Origin: Xestospongia muta
Taxonomy: Eukaryota > Porifera > Demospongiae > Haplosclerida > Petrosiidae
NCBI GenBank assembly: GCA_963693285.1
Contig: OY848929.1
Coordinates: 2,234,501-2,298,500 of the forward strand
Reading direction: 5' to 3'
Length of the DNA stretch: 64,000 nt
Shown: positions 1 to 15,506 of the stretch, in pieces
Numbering within the stretch: the first letter of the stretch is position 1
How the letters are laid out: each line of letters begins with the position of its first letter
Program-made: the position numbers and the translations under genes
Notes under the pieces: generated by a model
What the model was told of the DNA's origin: nothing
Seen by the model: only the letters and a program-made list of their open reading frames with translations
The model's database searches: none

Positions 1-478
1 CAGTGGTTGTACTGGTAAGAACTTTACTTTCTACTGATTTAATCCTAACTTTGATATAGTGTCAGGAACATTGGCTACATCCGAGTTGGCATCATCACAT
101 CAACCTATTGGTAGGTGTACAATGTGTGTAACATAACAATCTAACTTTTAATATAAATTTTGTATACTAGATCCATCTCAAGTGTTTCGAAAACAATCTG
201 CAAAACTCTGTAAAGCTATTGAAGCTAATCCTTTGCGTATTACTAATGAACTCAATGCTGATGAATTGATAGCTCCTAATATCAAGAAAGACATCAAAAG
301 TATGAATGGTACAGCATATGATAAAGCTGATGCAATTGTTGAAGAACTCCAAAGACAATTAGAAGCTGATAGCAATCAAGTCCAATTTTTAGTAAAGATT
401 TGTAGCTTTCTTAAAATGCAAGCAGACAATCCTCTAAAAGATATTGGCAATGAAATGATGAAACAAATAAGAGAATGA
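1..478 (+). CDS. C-terminal part of a CARD-like (death-fold) protein, 5' end outside window
   Basis: Three exon pieces are visible: 1-14, 60-110 and 171-478, with GT-AG introns between. The frame of 60-110 enters the last exon in phase 1 and gives a Ser/Thr/Ala-rich linker followed by about 100 residues of helix-rich sequence ending in a TGA stop. The last exon has the spacing of a CARD or related death-fold domain: a helix around LCKAIEANPLRI, a 'LIAPNIKKDI' turn, a 'YDKADAIVEEL' helix and a final 'FLVKICSFL' helix. Such domains mediate homotypic protein contacts in apoptosis and innate-immunity signalling. The rest of the protein lies upstream, so architecture and partners cannot be given. 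The next gene on the same strand ends in a Death domain, so the two may belong to a local group of death-fold genes. A CARD, DED or Death subtype is not certain. Confidence 0.6.
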
Positions 479-1691
479 ATTATACAAACAGAATTTTTTT
501 GTATATACAAATGAACATTATATATATAGTTAATTTAATTGTACTAACACTATGTAATGTAATTATATAACATTCTCAACTCACTTGTTTATTGTTCAAG
601 ATAGATGTATACATAATTTATTAACAATTTAAACAATTTATTGAACTCTCTTAGTAGGAATCCAGTCTAGTTGATTATTAACTTGATTTATTTTCAGCTG
701 ATCTCCTAGTAGTTATTTTAGAGTTGGTTAATAGGAACTACTCTCAAATGTGCAGAAATAGCATGATAATGTCTTCACCTCTTCTAGCAACATAATGAAG
801 TGGAGTTTTGTTATCCTGTGATAATGTGCATGTTACTTTATAATCATTTACTTTGTCAATACAATCAATACAGAAATTTCAATTTTGATTGTATTGTTAT
901 ATAATACATTCAATGGCACAGAACACTTCATTGATCTACTAAAGTGATCAAAACATTTTTTCTGCTATTGTATTGGACTGCACTGATATTAGTATTATAT
1001 ATATTATATTATAATTATATTATATTTATATTATATTATATATTATATATATTATATTATATATTATATATATTATATTATATGTTCTATATATTATATA
1101 TTATGCATTTCTTTTTTATATAAAATGTTTTTTATTTACTTGTTTAGAACAGTTAGTCAAACTTTGGATGCATATTTCATTTAACGTTTTGGCAATAGGA
1201 ATTGAACATGGTGGAGGATGAAAGATTTAACTATACAGATATGCAGACAATGTGAGATGATGGTAACAATACTTATAATACACATAAAAATCATCTTTAC
1301 TTTTGTGTCCTTCAGAGAATTCCTGAAAAATGATATAAGAAGCAGTTATATATACCTAAGTCAGTATTACATAGAGACAGAATAATGCATATAGTCTTTA
1401 GCTTTAATAGCTTAGCACTTATTTGTGGTACTTTAGTATGCACAATCTTTTTTCTGTGTTTTATTATTTACTATAAACATTATATGTTTTATTGTTTTCA
1501 TTTTTTGTTACTAATAATTGTTTGCTGACTTATTAACGATTAAGTGATGTTGTGGTTTAGTGAAGAATTTAATTATTTATAGTTCAAGGCGTATCTTTTC
1601 CTTTTAAACTAAAGAGGAGGGGTGTTTCTGTTGTTTATATTTTTTGTTCGTGATCTCGGTACTAGTGCAGCGTATTGTGATTTCATATAAC
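479..1691. other. Intergenic, AT-rich, no gene seen
   Basis: No coding exon with splice sites was found here. Positions about 993-1105 are almost pure TATAT/ATTATA low-complexity sequence. The promoter of the downstream ankyrin-Roc-COR-Death gene should lie in the right half. Confidence 0.6.
993..1105. repeat. AT-rich low-complexity tract
   Basis: Irregular runs of TATATTATAT occupy this stretch. It is simple sequence with no visible function. Confidence 0.8.
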
Positions 1692-4600
1692 ATGGGAAAT
1701 GTACAAAATAATGTGGTAAGTGACATAATGCCTGTATTGTATTGTCTTAAAGAGTAAATTGATACATAAAAGTGTTTTGATATTTATCGTTATTTATATT
1801 TTCGAATTCTGTAGGTTGCTACTTCAATAATTCAAGCCTGTAGAGATGGTAATTTAGATTATCTTCAAGAAACACTTGAAAATAACCCAAAACAATTTTG
1901 GAAAGAATCTGTTAAGGTTAGTGTCCTAGACTAGACAAATAGATCTACATATGTATGAATACTTAGCCTCTAGTTTTAAGGGGTAGGAATCAGTATCATA
2001 ATTGACCTTAGCACTATAGGACAGTCTGTCAAGAGAATATCTATCTTATCAATAATGATGGTACAACTGAAAATATATATAAAGGCTCATCTTGTGTTGC
2101 TATATAAAAACATAATACTTATTAATAATACTTTTATTTTAAAGTCAAATCTTTTAATAAAGTGTTAGATAATAATCCATTTGTCCAGATTTTACATCAC
2201 ACAGTTATATTGGGACATTACTATACAAATTCTTACTAGCTATAGAGGAAATCTATATTATTATTTATTAGTAACTTTTGAGTATATTACTTTTAAGAGC
2301 TAAACAGTACTTCCACACAGCACATGAGATGATACATTGTTAGTGTATACAGTATACATGTAATAATACCTCAATCAGTCATCAAAGTTGTAAGACCAAA
2401 CTAGTTAATAAGTTAATTTAATAAATTCCATTGTTGGTATTGTGTCACTATTACTGGTGACTTCATAAATGACTGAACAAGAGTAATGTTTATATTATGA
2501 ATTGGCCATACTACTATTGAGTCAAAACCTTTAAATTATAGTGAGGCATTATGTAGTCCCCTAGTAATTGTATGATGCCAAATAAGGTTAGAAGTATGTG
2601 GATTAATTTAATTAACTTGTTGCAGGAAGCCACAGCCATTAGGCTTCTATTTCAATAATTATTACCTAATTTGTAATATTCCTAGTGAACCAAATTCCTT
2701 AACAAAGAAAAGCCACTAAACTATCATTGGTCAGGTCTCAGTACATGCATGGTCGGTCGTCTATCACTAGACTAGTAGTAATTCTAATATAGTGTGTATC
2801 AAGTTACCAACTAAACAAGTTATACACATAAATATATATACAATGGACCAAATACCAATGACTTCATTATGATATAATAACTATGGAATGTCTTTAAAAG
2901 TCACATAAGGCAGAACACATTGTTAATAGTTATCGTATAGTGAGATTTGTAATAGAAATTAGTTTGTGATTGTAATTTTACTACATACAATAATCATTCA
3001 ATATATAAGAATGTTTATAGCTTCCACTCAAAAGGCTCTTATATACCTCCTATCAGGACCTCCATTTACTAAGAACTAGTGTTAGAACAGTTGGTACATG
3101 CTGTATTAAGGACCCAGTTGTTGTAGTAGCTACTCTTAAGAAGTCTTATTTTTATATGTGTTCATAATTCTTAATTACATTTTATGTATTATAGACTGGT
3201 CTACGACTTGCCAGTAAACGGGGAGATCTACATATTGTAAAAGAACTTTTAAAGAGAAAGATAAAAGCAAATAAAAAAGATATGGTAATACATTTCCATT
3301 CATGTGATCATCAATTATTACTTTTTTCTTACTTTAGTTTGGATGGGGAGCCATTGAGTATGCTTGTATGGGAGGATATGTAGAAATAGTTGACCTGTTG
3401 ACTGAACCATCTGATTGGAAAGGCAGTAGAACATTACTAAATGACACTCCCTTGCATATTGCCTGCCGATTTAAGAAAGTTGATGTAGTTCAGCTACTTT
3501 TGGAAAAGAAGGCTAAAGTCAATGCTAAAAACTCAGTAAGTCCTATTCAACAACACTCTCTTCTTTTTTTGTTTGTTTAAATATTATATGTTAGGCTAAA
3601 AGTATAGTACTTATATCAGATATTATTTTACATAGAATCTAGATACTCCTCTCATAATTGCCAGTGCTAGAGGTAGTTTTGAAATTGTTCAACTTCTATT
3701 AGATAAAGATGCTAAAGTGGATTGCACTAATATGGTAAGTTAAGTGGGAGACCATGTCAGAGGAAGAGATTGAAGAATAATATTATAATAAAGTAATCAT
3801 ACATACATTCTATTTATTTAGCAAGGCAAAAGAGCTATCACTGTGGCAAAGGACAAAAACATTATTGCTCTTCTAATGAAAGCTGCTGTAAGCATTTGTT
3901 ACAAATTTATGAATACCTAATGATATATTTTGTCCTTCCTTTGTTTGTAGGGTTTAACAGTTGGAGCACCTTCTACGTCATCAGATGAAAGTAAAGATGA
4001 TAAAGATGTTGATGAAGATGTACCTGAGACACACCCAGGTCTGATGTTATAATGATAAAATGTAATTTCAATATCATTATTTCATTTATACAGATTTTGG
4101 TACACTATTGGCTTCATATGCACGTTATAAAACGATGAAAGTCAAAGCTGTTAAATGCATTTTAAGTGGCCCCCCAAAGGTTGGAAAGACAATCTTTCTA
4201 AACCGAATTTTGGGAAGAATGGAGAACATTCAAAGTTCTCCACACACACCACAGAGTACTGGTTTTGAGAAACCTCTCACAATACCCATTTATAAATCAC
4301 CTGAGATAGTACCTACAACTATTACACCAGAGTGGATTGAACGAACAATGGAAGAGGAAGCTACACATCTACTAAAATATCTACAAGCATCATTTGATGA
4401 AGAAGATGGTTATGTTGAAAGTACAACGACAGATAATTGTCCAAGTTTCCCAGAGAGATCTGCACTTGATAAATCATCCGATAGGATTCCAGAGCTGGAT
4501 TCAGTGAATGTTCCCTCAACACAACGGTTAGATTTTATCACCAGTCCAGTAGAAAGATTTTTTGAGGATTTATTAGAGCTAGATAATCCAGAATTGGGGG

Positions 4601-6564
4601 ATGTTTTAGAGAATATTACAACAGTTTATCTTATGGATACAGGAGGTCAGCCAGAATTTCATGAAATCCTTCCAGTAATCCTTCATGGTCCATCCCTTCA
4701 TCTCTTATTTTTCAACCTTTCACACAATCTTGAAGATGAAGTTGAGATAGATTACAGAGAAGAAAAGGGAAAGAAAACCCAAATAACTTACAAGTCCAAT
4801 TACAACACGCTACAGATGTTATATCAACTTCTCTCTAGTCTTTACTCAATCAGTAAGGAGTCATGTAATCTTAAAGATGCTGGCCTTTCTGCTGCAGTTC
4901 TCTTAGCCACTCATGTTGATCTATTGAAAGAGGAGAGCAAGAAACAAGATATTACAAAGAAGAATGATGATCTTACAAAAGTGTTCAAGCAATCAGATTG
5001 GTACGATGACTTCTTGACCTTCTCAAATGATGCCACAAACGTTATCTTCCATCCTGTCGATAATATGCATGGAACCCAAGAAGAAATGGCTAAGATCAGA
5101 ACATTTCTGACAGATTTGATTGATTCAAGGTTTACCAGTAGAGAATTACCTTGTATTTGGGTTGCTTTTCATATGATACTACGCCGTCGCTATGAGAAAC
5201 CTACTGGAGTTTGTACAATACATCAATGTACAGAACTTGCCATAGAATGTGGTATTGAAAAAGTTCATGTCCCTGAAGTTCTTGAGTATTTTCATCACAA
5301 CCTTGGTACTGTACTCTATTACAAAGATGTACCTAAGCTTAATGAAATTGTTATTTGTGATCCTAACATTCTATTTCAAAGCATCACCTACCTCATTACT
5401 GCTTCATTTGGAGGAGAGAAACTCCATCATGACTCAGCAGAGAAAGTTAGAAAAACAGGGGAAATACCAACACTCCTCATTAATTTTGCAATTAGTCAAT
5501 CAAAGGATTCTCCATTGACAGTAGAACATCTACTCAATTTGCTGACCCATTACAATGTTATAACGAAGATGTCATATGGTGAGAATGAGACTGTCAAATA
5601 CTTCATGCCTTGTCTCCTCTTACCTGACCCACAATTCAATATCACTACTGTGACCCCCAACCAATTGAAGAGTCAACCTCTTCTCATTAAGTTTGAAGGT
5701 GGTTATATTCCAGTAGGAGTGTTCTCGGCTTTAATAGTACGACTATCTCATATATGGAGACTTGATGAGTCTAATCGTTTTCGTAACCATGTACACTTCT
5801 TGGACATTGATCGTGGAGCCAAGATAGAGCTATTATGTCGCCTCTCTTATTTAGAGATTCATGTTGAAGAAGGTTCACTACATCTTCCTTTAATTCGTGA
5901 GACTGTCCTTGAATCTCTCCAAATTGTTCTTCAGTCTTGCAACCATACCAAGCATATAAAACATATCACTGGTTTTTACTGTCCTGGATCTTCGCCTGAT
6001 AATTCACACTTCACTGAGTGTACTTCTTCACTAGGAGCTATGTTGTGTTCTCAACGTTGTCATGATTATAAGAATCCAGTCACTCCTGGACCATCAATAG
6101 TGAAATGGTTCAAAGAGGTCAGTAGAATATTTTTGCTTATATTTATCTTCTAACACCTTTAATTATAGGTTCTCGCTAATCAAGACAGCACATCATCTCT
6201 ACGACAATCATTGCCTCTGCTATTACCCAAACTAACCAACCCACGAATACTATTTGTCTGGCTATCATGGAAGATTGGGGTAGAGTGGAAATGGGTGGGA
6301 CGAGATTTGGGTATTGATGACAGTGAACTTGATATGATTGAAAAAGAGAACCAAAGCCAAGTTAGAGAGCAGGCGTATCGAATGTTATTATTATGGAAGA
6401 GACAGACTGAGAACCCAACTTATGAGTTCTTGTGGGGTTCTCTAGAGAGGACTACCAGGATTGAACAAAGTGATTTTGTTGCCAAAGCTAATGAATCAGA
6501 AATGAGTCGAGCTGACATTGAACTATCTACTGGATATCAAGAACGTAAGAGTAACAATTGTTGA
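1692..6564 (+). CDS. Ankyrin-repeat / Roc-COR GTPase / Death-domain protein
   Basis: Nine exons join in frame: 1692-1715, 1815-1916, 3195-3284, 3338-3535, 3636-3734, 3822-3887, 3951-4038, 4094-6117, 6169-6564 (1,028 aa). Residues about 10-195 are ankyrin repeats (TPLHIACRFKKVDVVQLLL). An acidic linker precedes a Roc GTPase: P-loop GPPKVGKT at about 248-255 and the Roc-type switch DTGGQPEF at about 404-411, separated by an unusually long insert. A COR-like region follows. Residues about 922-1000 form a typical Death domain (SWKIGVEWKWVGRDLG). ROCO proteins are GTP-regulated signalling scaffolds; this one lacks the kinase seen in LRRK2 and DAPK1 but otherwise recalls the ankyrin-Roc-COR-Death part of DAPK1. 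The ankyrin exons are tiny, while Roc-COR sits in one 2-kb exon. The start MGNVQNNV is the first in-frame ATG; Gly2 makes N-myristoylation conceivable but weak. Domain calls are confident; orthology is not. Confidence 0.88.
1917..3194 (+). other. Long intron 2 of the ankyrin-Roc-COR-Death gene
   Basis: At 1,278 bp this intron is far longer than its neighbours (45-100 bp). I see no exon, RNA gene or clear mobile element in it. Confidence 0.6.
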
Positions 6565-7275
6565 AATGATGGTATTAATTCCATGACCTAGGAGTATAAG
6601 ATTCATTTATTTCATTAATAGATGGAGAAAATGAAGACAAAACAAAACTAGTTTGATACATGATTAGTCTCCAAAGGAAGTAAGTTAGCACTATAGCACT
6701 ATAGTAATTAGTTATGTAATTGTTTTCCTATGTATGTTTATTCATTGTTTTTCCTTTGTTACTGCCAAACTTTTGCCTTTCCTAGATAAACCTTATGTAC
6801 ATTTAGCAGATCTGGAGTTATAATTAATGAAAGCACACTAAAGAATTTATTTATTTTTAACAACAACACACACCTACAACATAATGACGTATTGATGTTA
6901 AAAAAACAATTATGTTTTAATTCAACTTACAAAAGTGAAATATTGTGTTATATAAGTGATCCACTTTCCTTTTCTATTCTCTTTTAAATCTTAACACAAT
7001 GATTTGAGGGTCTACATAGTTACATACAAGAATTATACTCTTGTTGGAAGACAATCATTACACTGTCTTGCTTCATGACTTTAATGTGGGCATCTTAACA
7101 AGCCCTGACAACTACTTTCTCTTGTTTTTAAGTTAAAGCTGTCAATTGTTCAGTGCAAATAGATACGACCACAGATAATCAAGCAAATTAACACATTAAG
7201 TCTATCATTACATACAATTATAACAATTTATACAAATCACAGAGATGTTCTTGTATCAATTAAAATCATGGCTTC
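6565..7275. other. Convergent intergenic region
   Basis: This is the 3' flank shared by the Roc-COR-Death gene (+) and the SLC35F-like gene (-). It is AT-rich and has no recognisable gene. Confidence 0.6.
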
Positions 7276-9010
7276 TCACAACATCGTTACATCATTGAGA
7301 CCACAGTCCATTTGCTGAGACTGTGTCATATTATTGCTTTTTCTGTATTTTCTAAATTGATTTAGAAAGTTTCTTAACTTTGGACTTGGAATTGCTACTG
7401 TTGGTGTTTTGAGATTGAATATAAATACACCCACGATAATTATTATAAATGATACAATATATAACAATGAGAACTGGAAGGAAAAATTGATGTTTTGTAA
7501 TTATGTCAAAAAAATAGACAAAACTCACTTTGAACTGGAACAAAAACACTCCAAAAACCAGAGTGAAAATATCTGTAGTCAACAAAGAGAGGTTAACAAC
7601 TAATACGTTAGAAATTTTAATTATAAGAGGAAAGGTCATATAAAAAAGAGATAGACAAATAATAAATATAGCCATAGTTCCCAAACTGCCAGCATCCCAC
7701 ACCACAGCTGCTAAGTTATGACGATCAACTATAGACCTGCAAATAATAATAACAATTTACTTTATTTATATTTTAGGATATCTACATTATAACTAAGTGA
7801 ATGCTGGATCATACATGCTTAGTCAGTATATATTATCATTCTGATGGTTACTCTACACTATTGCCATAAAAGTTCATATAATAGTAGCCTGTATATGTTT
7901 ATTACAAGCTAGTTGTCAGTTACACAAAAAATAAATCACACTGAATCTAGAAACTATTTCATAAAATAAAGGCATATCTTGTAGTACTAGTCACTCTATA
8001 GCAATCAATTGTGGCAACTAACAACCAAAAGCAGCACAGAAGTCTATATAATTTACTAACAATTGTATTCCACTAATGACACAGCCCATAATACCAATAA
8101 ATGCTAGCCACTCTGAAATAGAATGGTTCTTGACAAGATACTCCTCAGCAACATTACTAATACCATAAAGAATTGTTCCAGCAACACAGAGTAAGTCACC
8201 CAACAAAGGATCTGAACCTATTATTAAAATAAAATAGATACATGTATACATCCATCCTTCACGTTGTTTGACTAACCAGAATTATTTCTTGATCCAGTTA
8301 GGTCTGCTAAAAACAATGAGATGGTACCAATTATGCACATAACAACACCCATAAAATGAATAATGAGATAGCGAGCTTTCAGGAAGATGAAAGAAAGAAC
8401 AAGGACTATTACTATTGTAAAACTATGAAGTAACTAAAGAAAAAATGATAAAACATTATTACCACTGCATCTCTGACATACACTACATGCATGGCATCCG
8501 GGATAAACAAGTTTTTTAGGAATGAACATAATTATTATTAAATATCTAAAACACGAGGTATAATTTCTGATAACACTATGGCATCTGATACTACTCAGTT
8601 ACTAAGCAAGCACGCAATGACCACATTCTCCCTTTAACTAAATAACATGACTATAGCTACCAATCTATGATATAACGTATTACCTGTATACTAGTCAAAG
8701 TTGTGTATTTGTATGCCAGAACAACTAAGAAATTGGCCTCAACATCAATCACACCTAAAATGAGGTATTTCCACCAGTTTTCTTTAATGATTTTTAAGAA
8801 ATTTTTCCGAACAGCTAGTACAGGCCCAAACATTACTGCTAACATGAAGTAAGTTAAAAATAGCTGGGTTGTGGGAACAGCAATGTTGTAGAAATTTTCT
8901 AATGCTTGACTGGTTACTCCAGTTCCACAGAGTAACATGGAGAGAATTTGACCACCTAATATAGCAACAAGGACTTTACTAGAAAAGAAATTTCTGCATT
9001 ACTACAAGCA

Positions 9011-9051
<41 letters not shown>

Positions 9052-9197
9052 TGTACGTATATATATAATAGTGCAACTCACTGATGCATTTTAATGTATG
9101 CCCATACTCTCTGATTTGCAAATTTAGTACATGCTTCCACCAAAGAACAGCAAACTGTTCCACAGGAACGTCTAAGAGAATATGGATCTCCTTCCAT
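7276..9197 (-). CDS. SLC35F1/F2-like solute carrier (multi-pass membrane protein)
   Basis: Six exons in transcription order join in frame: 9197-9082, 8978-8684, 8433-8277, 8217-8061, 7736-7529, 7473-7276 (376 aa, the usual size for the family). Family landmarks are clear: LLCGTGVTSQ near the first helix, WWKYLILGVIDVEANFLVV, YTTLTSIQ, GDLLCVAGTILYGISNVAEE, SGIQL, and NLSLLTTDIFTLVFGVFLF. The splice choice joining SGIQL to SIVDRHNL restores the family pattern. About ten hydrophobic segments are expected, as in drug/metabolite-transporter-fold proteins. Human SLC35F members are largely orphan carriers, so the substrate is unknown. The start ATG at 9197 (MEGDPYSLRRSC) is the first Met in the frame that splices correctly; a longer open frame over the same exon is only a shadow. 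Its 5' end lies 187 bp from the SLU7 stop. Confidence 0.88.
9011..9068. repeat. (TA)n microsatellite in SLC35F-like intron 1
   Basis: Dinucleotide TA run interrupted near its right end by a short GTACG. It lies wholly in the first intron of the SLC35F-like gene. Confidence 0.85.
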
Positions 9198-9384
9198 TTC
9201 TTACTTAAAAGAATGTCTTTGTGAGCTACACCCACCACTCAATAATAGTTAAACAAACAAACATATAAGGCGTGGTCTGCCACATTCGCGGGGAGTTAAT
9301 AAAGTATGCGTCCCTTCAAAATTAATGATTCTCTTATTGTAATTCTGTTTGATATTATGGGGATAACATTGATGTATTTATTTA

Positions 9385-12443
<3,059 letters not shown>

Positions 12444-12579
12444 TATGAAAAGATGAAAAACGTCTTCAACAACGTTGTATTACAGAAGGCGGAGCTAGTT
12501 ATTACAGAATATTAAAGATTATAGCTGTTGAGCCGCCCACGATCATAATCCAAAATAATATAGGTGGACCTCGTTTTGA
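12444..12579. promoter_or_regulatory. Putative bidirectional promoter SLU7 / CARD-like-dispanin-like gene
   Basis: Only 136 bp separate the two divergent start codons, so both promoters and 5' UTRs must lie here or overlap the genes. No TATA box at a fixed position is evident. Confidence 0.5.
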
Positions 12580-15195
12580 ATGTCAATGGCAGCTAGACCG
12601 CCCCCTGAAAGTGATGTCCTAAAAAAATACAAGAAAGCTGTTAAAAATGAGTTTAATTCCTGCTATGCTAAGTTAAGTTCAGCATTAGAAGGTTCTATGC
12701 AAAAGTTTGCTGAGAAAGCACGTGCTGCTGATCTAATATCAGTGTCTGTTATGAAATCTAGGAATTTCGATAATATTGCTACTGACTTTCTGGCTGGTTT
12801 AGACTTCAAAGACAGGGTGTTAGACATACAAGAGTATTGTCAATGTTTTATTGATATTCTTGAGGATCTTGGTGGTCCTGCTGTAGATGCTGCAAAACAT
12901 CTCTCAATCAGATGGAGTGCATCAAAGTTTTTAAGTGCACCAGTTAGCACAGGTATACATAGAAACCATGAATGTAATTATACAATTACTCACTAGTATA
13001 AGACAAGCTATTATATATATATATATATATATATATTAGTTTCATATGTGTACTTGTACATGTACCATACTATTGACAGTCTTCTAACTCCTGGCCTGAC
13101 ACAATGCTATTAAGTACAACATACAATCATTGTTTCCTCATTTGTTTTCAGTAGAAAGGAGTTACACTATAGGTTTAATAATTTAAAATCAGTTGTAATT
13201 TACATACAACTGGTCACAATAAACCTGTCTTTCACATAGAAATCCTATATCCTGACGACTCAGTAACTCTTCATGAAGAAACTGAGACAGGTAAATTACT
13301 GTATGATTGTTTATTTGCTGTAAGTCATTGCATTTTTAATCAGCTTTAGATTTGATGAGAGCTACCATTGACCGAATACCAAGCCTGACTAAAATAGCTT
13401 ACAACTTGGAAAAACATTTTGCAATTCTGTGCATATCAGCAAAAGAGGTCCTTAAAGCTAAGAGTGTCCGTTTAGAAGATGCTAAGTTATTTGTTAGTGT
13501 GCTACTGGATAGTAGGCTTTCTGAAAAACGGAAAACTTTCCACGTGAGTCTTGACAAGGTTCAAAATTTTGATGAGTTTTTCAAATTTCTACATCGTCAT
13601 CATTTTCTTGGATATCTCAATTATGATCTATTAAAGTCAATTGCTGAATTAGCTAAAGATGAAGATATTAACAAGCAGTTTAATGAATACGAGAAAGAAT
13701 ATGCCAGGTTCCTTCAAGACACTTCATTTTCCGAAATCTTGGCCATATTCCATCAATACCCAGATCTAAAACCAACTGCAGTTATTGGTTTGCCTCGAGT
13801 TGGTTTTCATCTTGATAGCCAGCAATGGTCATTGGAAAAGATTAGTGACTGGATTATAAAGTTTGGAGAGATTTGTGGTTCTGGGGCTTATCAGTTGGAT
13901 AGCATAACAGAGAGCTCTATTCTTATCACATATGTTGTTTTTCCTTCAGCTTTACCTGATGTTCTAAGAGATCTGAAAGATTCAGTCATTTTAAAAAAGT
14001 TTGAGAATATTGGAGTGAGTGTCCAGTTACCAGAGTTGACTACTGACCCAGTGCACCTCAGCGAAGGTATAATTAATTACCTTTAGAAAAATATGGATAT
14101 ATATATTTTGTGTCATATTCCTAGACATGTTGACACCATTTTTTATGCCACCTGATGAAATTGCTGATGCTTCTATTTTACCTACATATACATTGGTAAG
14201 TTGATCTTTCTAACATTGCTTTGACCATGTGTTATATATGTGTGAAGTTTGTTTCATTAATTGTTGTACACAAATATTAAGGCTACAATTTTCACATGCA
14301 TTGACTGCTGATGCTGGAATGTTAGAACCATTGGTTGTTAAGGGCATATGCTCTTAACAACTAATGGATTCTAACATTCCAGAATACCTCTAGGCCAGAC
14401 TATAGCTTCAGAATACCTCTTGGCCAGACTATAGCTTCTATATGCTCTTCAGTGTTTATATTAGCAAAACTATTGTAATTTAGAACAACAGAATCATTAT
14501 CAAAGCAATGTTAGAACAGTTTTTTTATAATCGTAGTCTTGCTAAAACAATTGGTTTATATTTAAAGTGATATGAAATGACATACAAACAATGAACATAC
14601 TTACGAACAAAATTCATCTCTCATATTGGGGCTCACCCAGGCTTGCTCCAATTAAATAGACTATTTCTATCTAAAACTCTTTTATCATTTACAGCAGCAA
14701 CATCAACCAACTCTAACTCACCATGTATCAGTTCAACCAACAAGGGTAGTCCATCAATTTCAAGACATACCTCCAGAGTTTGAACCACCAGACTACCTGG
14801 TCCTCACAAAACTTGTGCTTATTATTTGTGGCTGTTTGAATGTAACGTCTTTACTCCTATCCATCATAGCACTGATTTTATCAAGCATGGTAAGTTATAA
14901 TTAAGTATAAGACAACTGACTGCAAAGTGCTTGATTTTTAGATAAGTTAAGGTAATTTATGTAAATATATTGGTCACACATTTTTGTTATAATGTTTTAT
15001 AGTAGTGCCATTTTTTTTATCTAGACATCACATCATAACAGTGTGAGACAATATATCACTGCTAAAAGGTTGAGTACGGCAACACTGACTTTCATCTTTT
15101 TGACTGTTCTATGGGTCGTAGCATGGGCCATTATTATAACAGTTTTTGTAAATTGGTCCTTCTGGCTTACATTTTTACCTTCCATACGTTCATAA
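12580..15195 (+). CDS. Unrecognised protein: CARD-like N-terminus, helical middle, dispanin-like two-helix C-terminus
   Basis: Six exons join in frame: 12580-12952, 13240-13290, 13344-14066, 14125-14195, 14695-14889, 15025-15195 (527 aa). Residues about 10-110 are helical with a death-fold/CARD-like cadence, ending in FIDILEDLGGPAVDAAKHL. Residues about 145-370 are a second helix-rich region (FDEFFKFLHRHHFLGYLNYD) followed by a mixed part with VGFHLDSQQWSLEKI. The C-terminus has PPDYLVLTKL, a hydrophobic segment about 445-468 containing CGC, a short polar loop RQYITAKRLSTA, and a second hydrophobic segment about 492-513. That order (PxDY, Cys-bearing hydrophobic segment, A..S.A loop, second helix) recalls CD225/dispanin proteins such as IFITMs, but similarity is weak. 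Inferred role: membrane-anchored death-fold adaptor or sensor. It has no signal peptide. The start is the first ATG; a second lies two codons downstream. Confidence 0.6.
14315..14381. repeat. Near-perfect 67-bp hairpin in an intron
   Basis: Two arms of about 33 bp, mirrored around the palindrome GCATATGC (14344-14351), differ by two substitutions and one inserted base. It lies in intron 4 of the CARD-like/dispanin-like gene and could be a small MITE remnant or a transcribed hairpin. Confidence 0.85.
14381..14438. repeat. 29-bp tandem duplication
   Basis: Two copies (14381-14409 and 14410-14438) of a unit starting AGAATACCTC and ending TATAGCTTC, with one mismatch. It starts exactly where the hairpin ends. 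Confidence 0.85.
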
Positions 15196-15506
15196 CTTAC
15201 ATGATACATGGTCCACTCCATTTGGCTTCAAACAATTTAAGATAGACAAGGTTTGTTTTTTTTCATAACAATTAAGGAGTAAAATATTCATATGTGGTTG
15301 AGTTGAGTAAAATAATAAATGTTGGTATACTTCAGATTTCACAATAATATTGCTGGGTATAAAACACGTGGGCATTTATAGAAGTAGACTATATTATAGT
15401 TGTTATGATATTAATAATGCAGCGACCCACGCATTGATTAAAAATTGCCGAACAAATAAATTATCACAAGTTCACTCTAATGTAAATTGCCTGTACAAAA
15501 CAAAGT
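15196..15506. other. Convergent intergenic region
   Basis: This is the 3' flank between two convergent genes. Nothing recognisable was seen in it. Confidence 0.6.

Noticed and set aside
9002..9238. Open frame of 78 codons over SLC35F-like exon 1
   Set aside because: It is in a different frame from the one that splices to the transporter. The correct frame starts at 9197 and gives MEGDPYSLRRSC joined to the KVLVAILGGQ helix.
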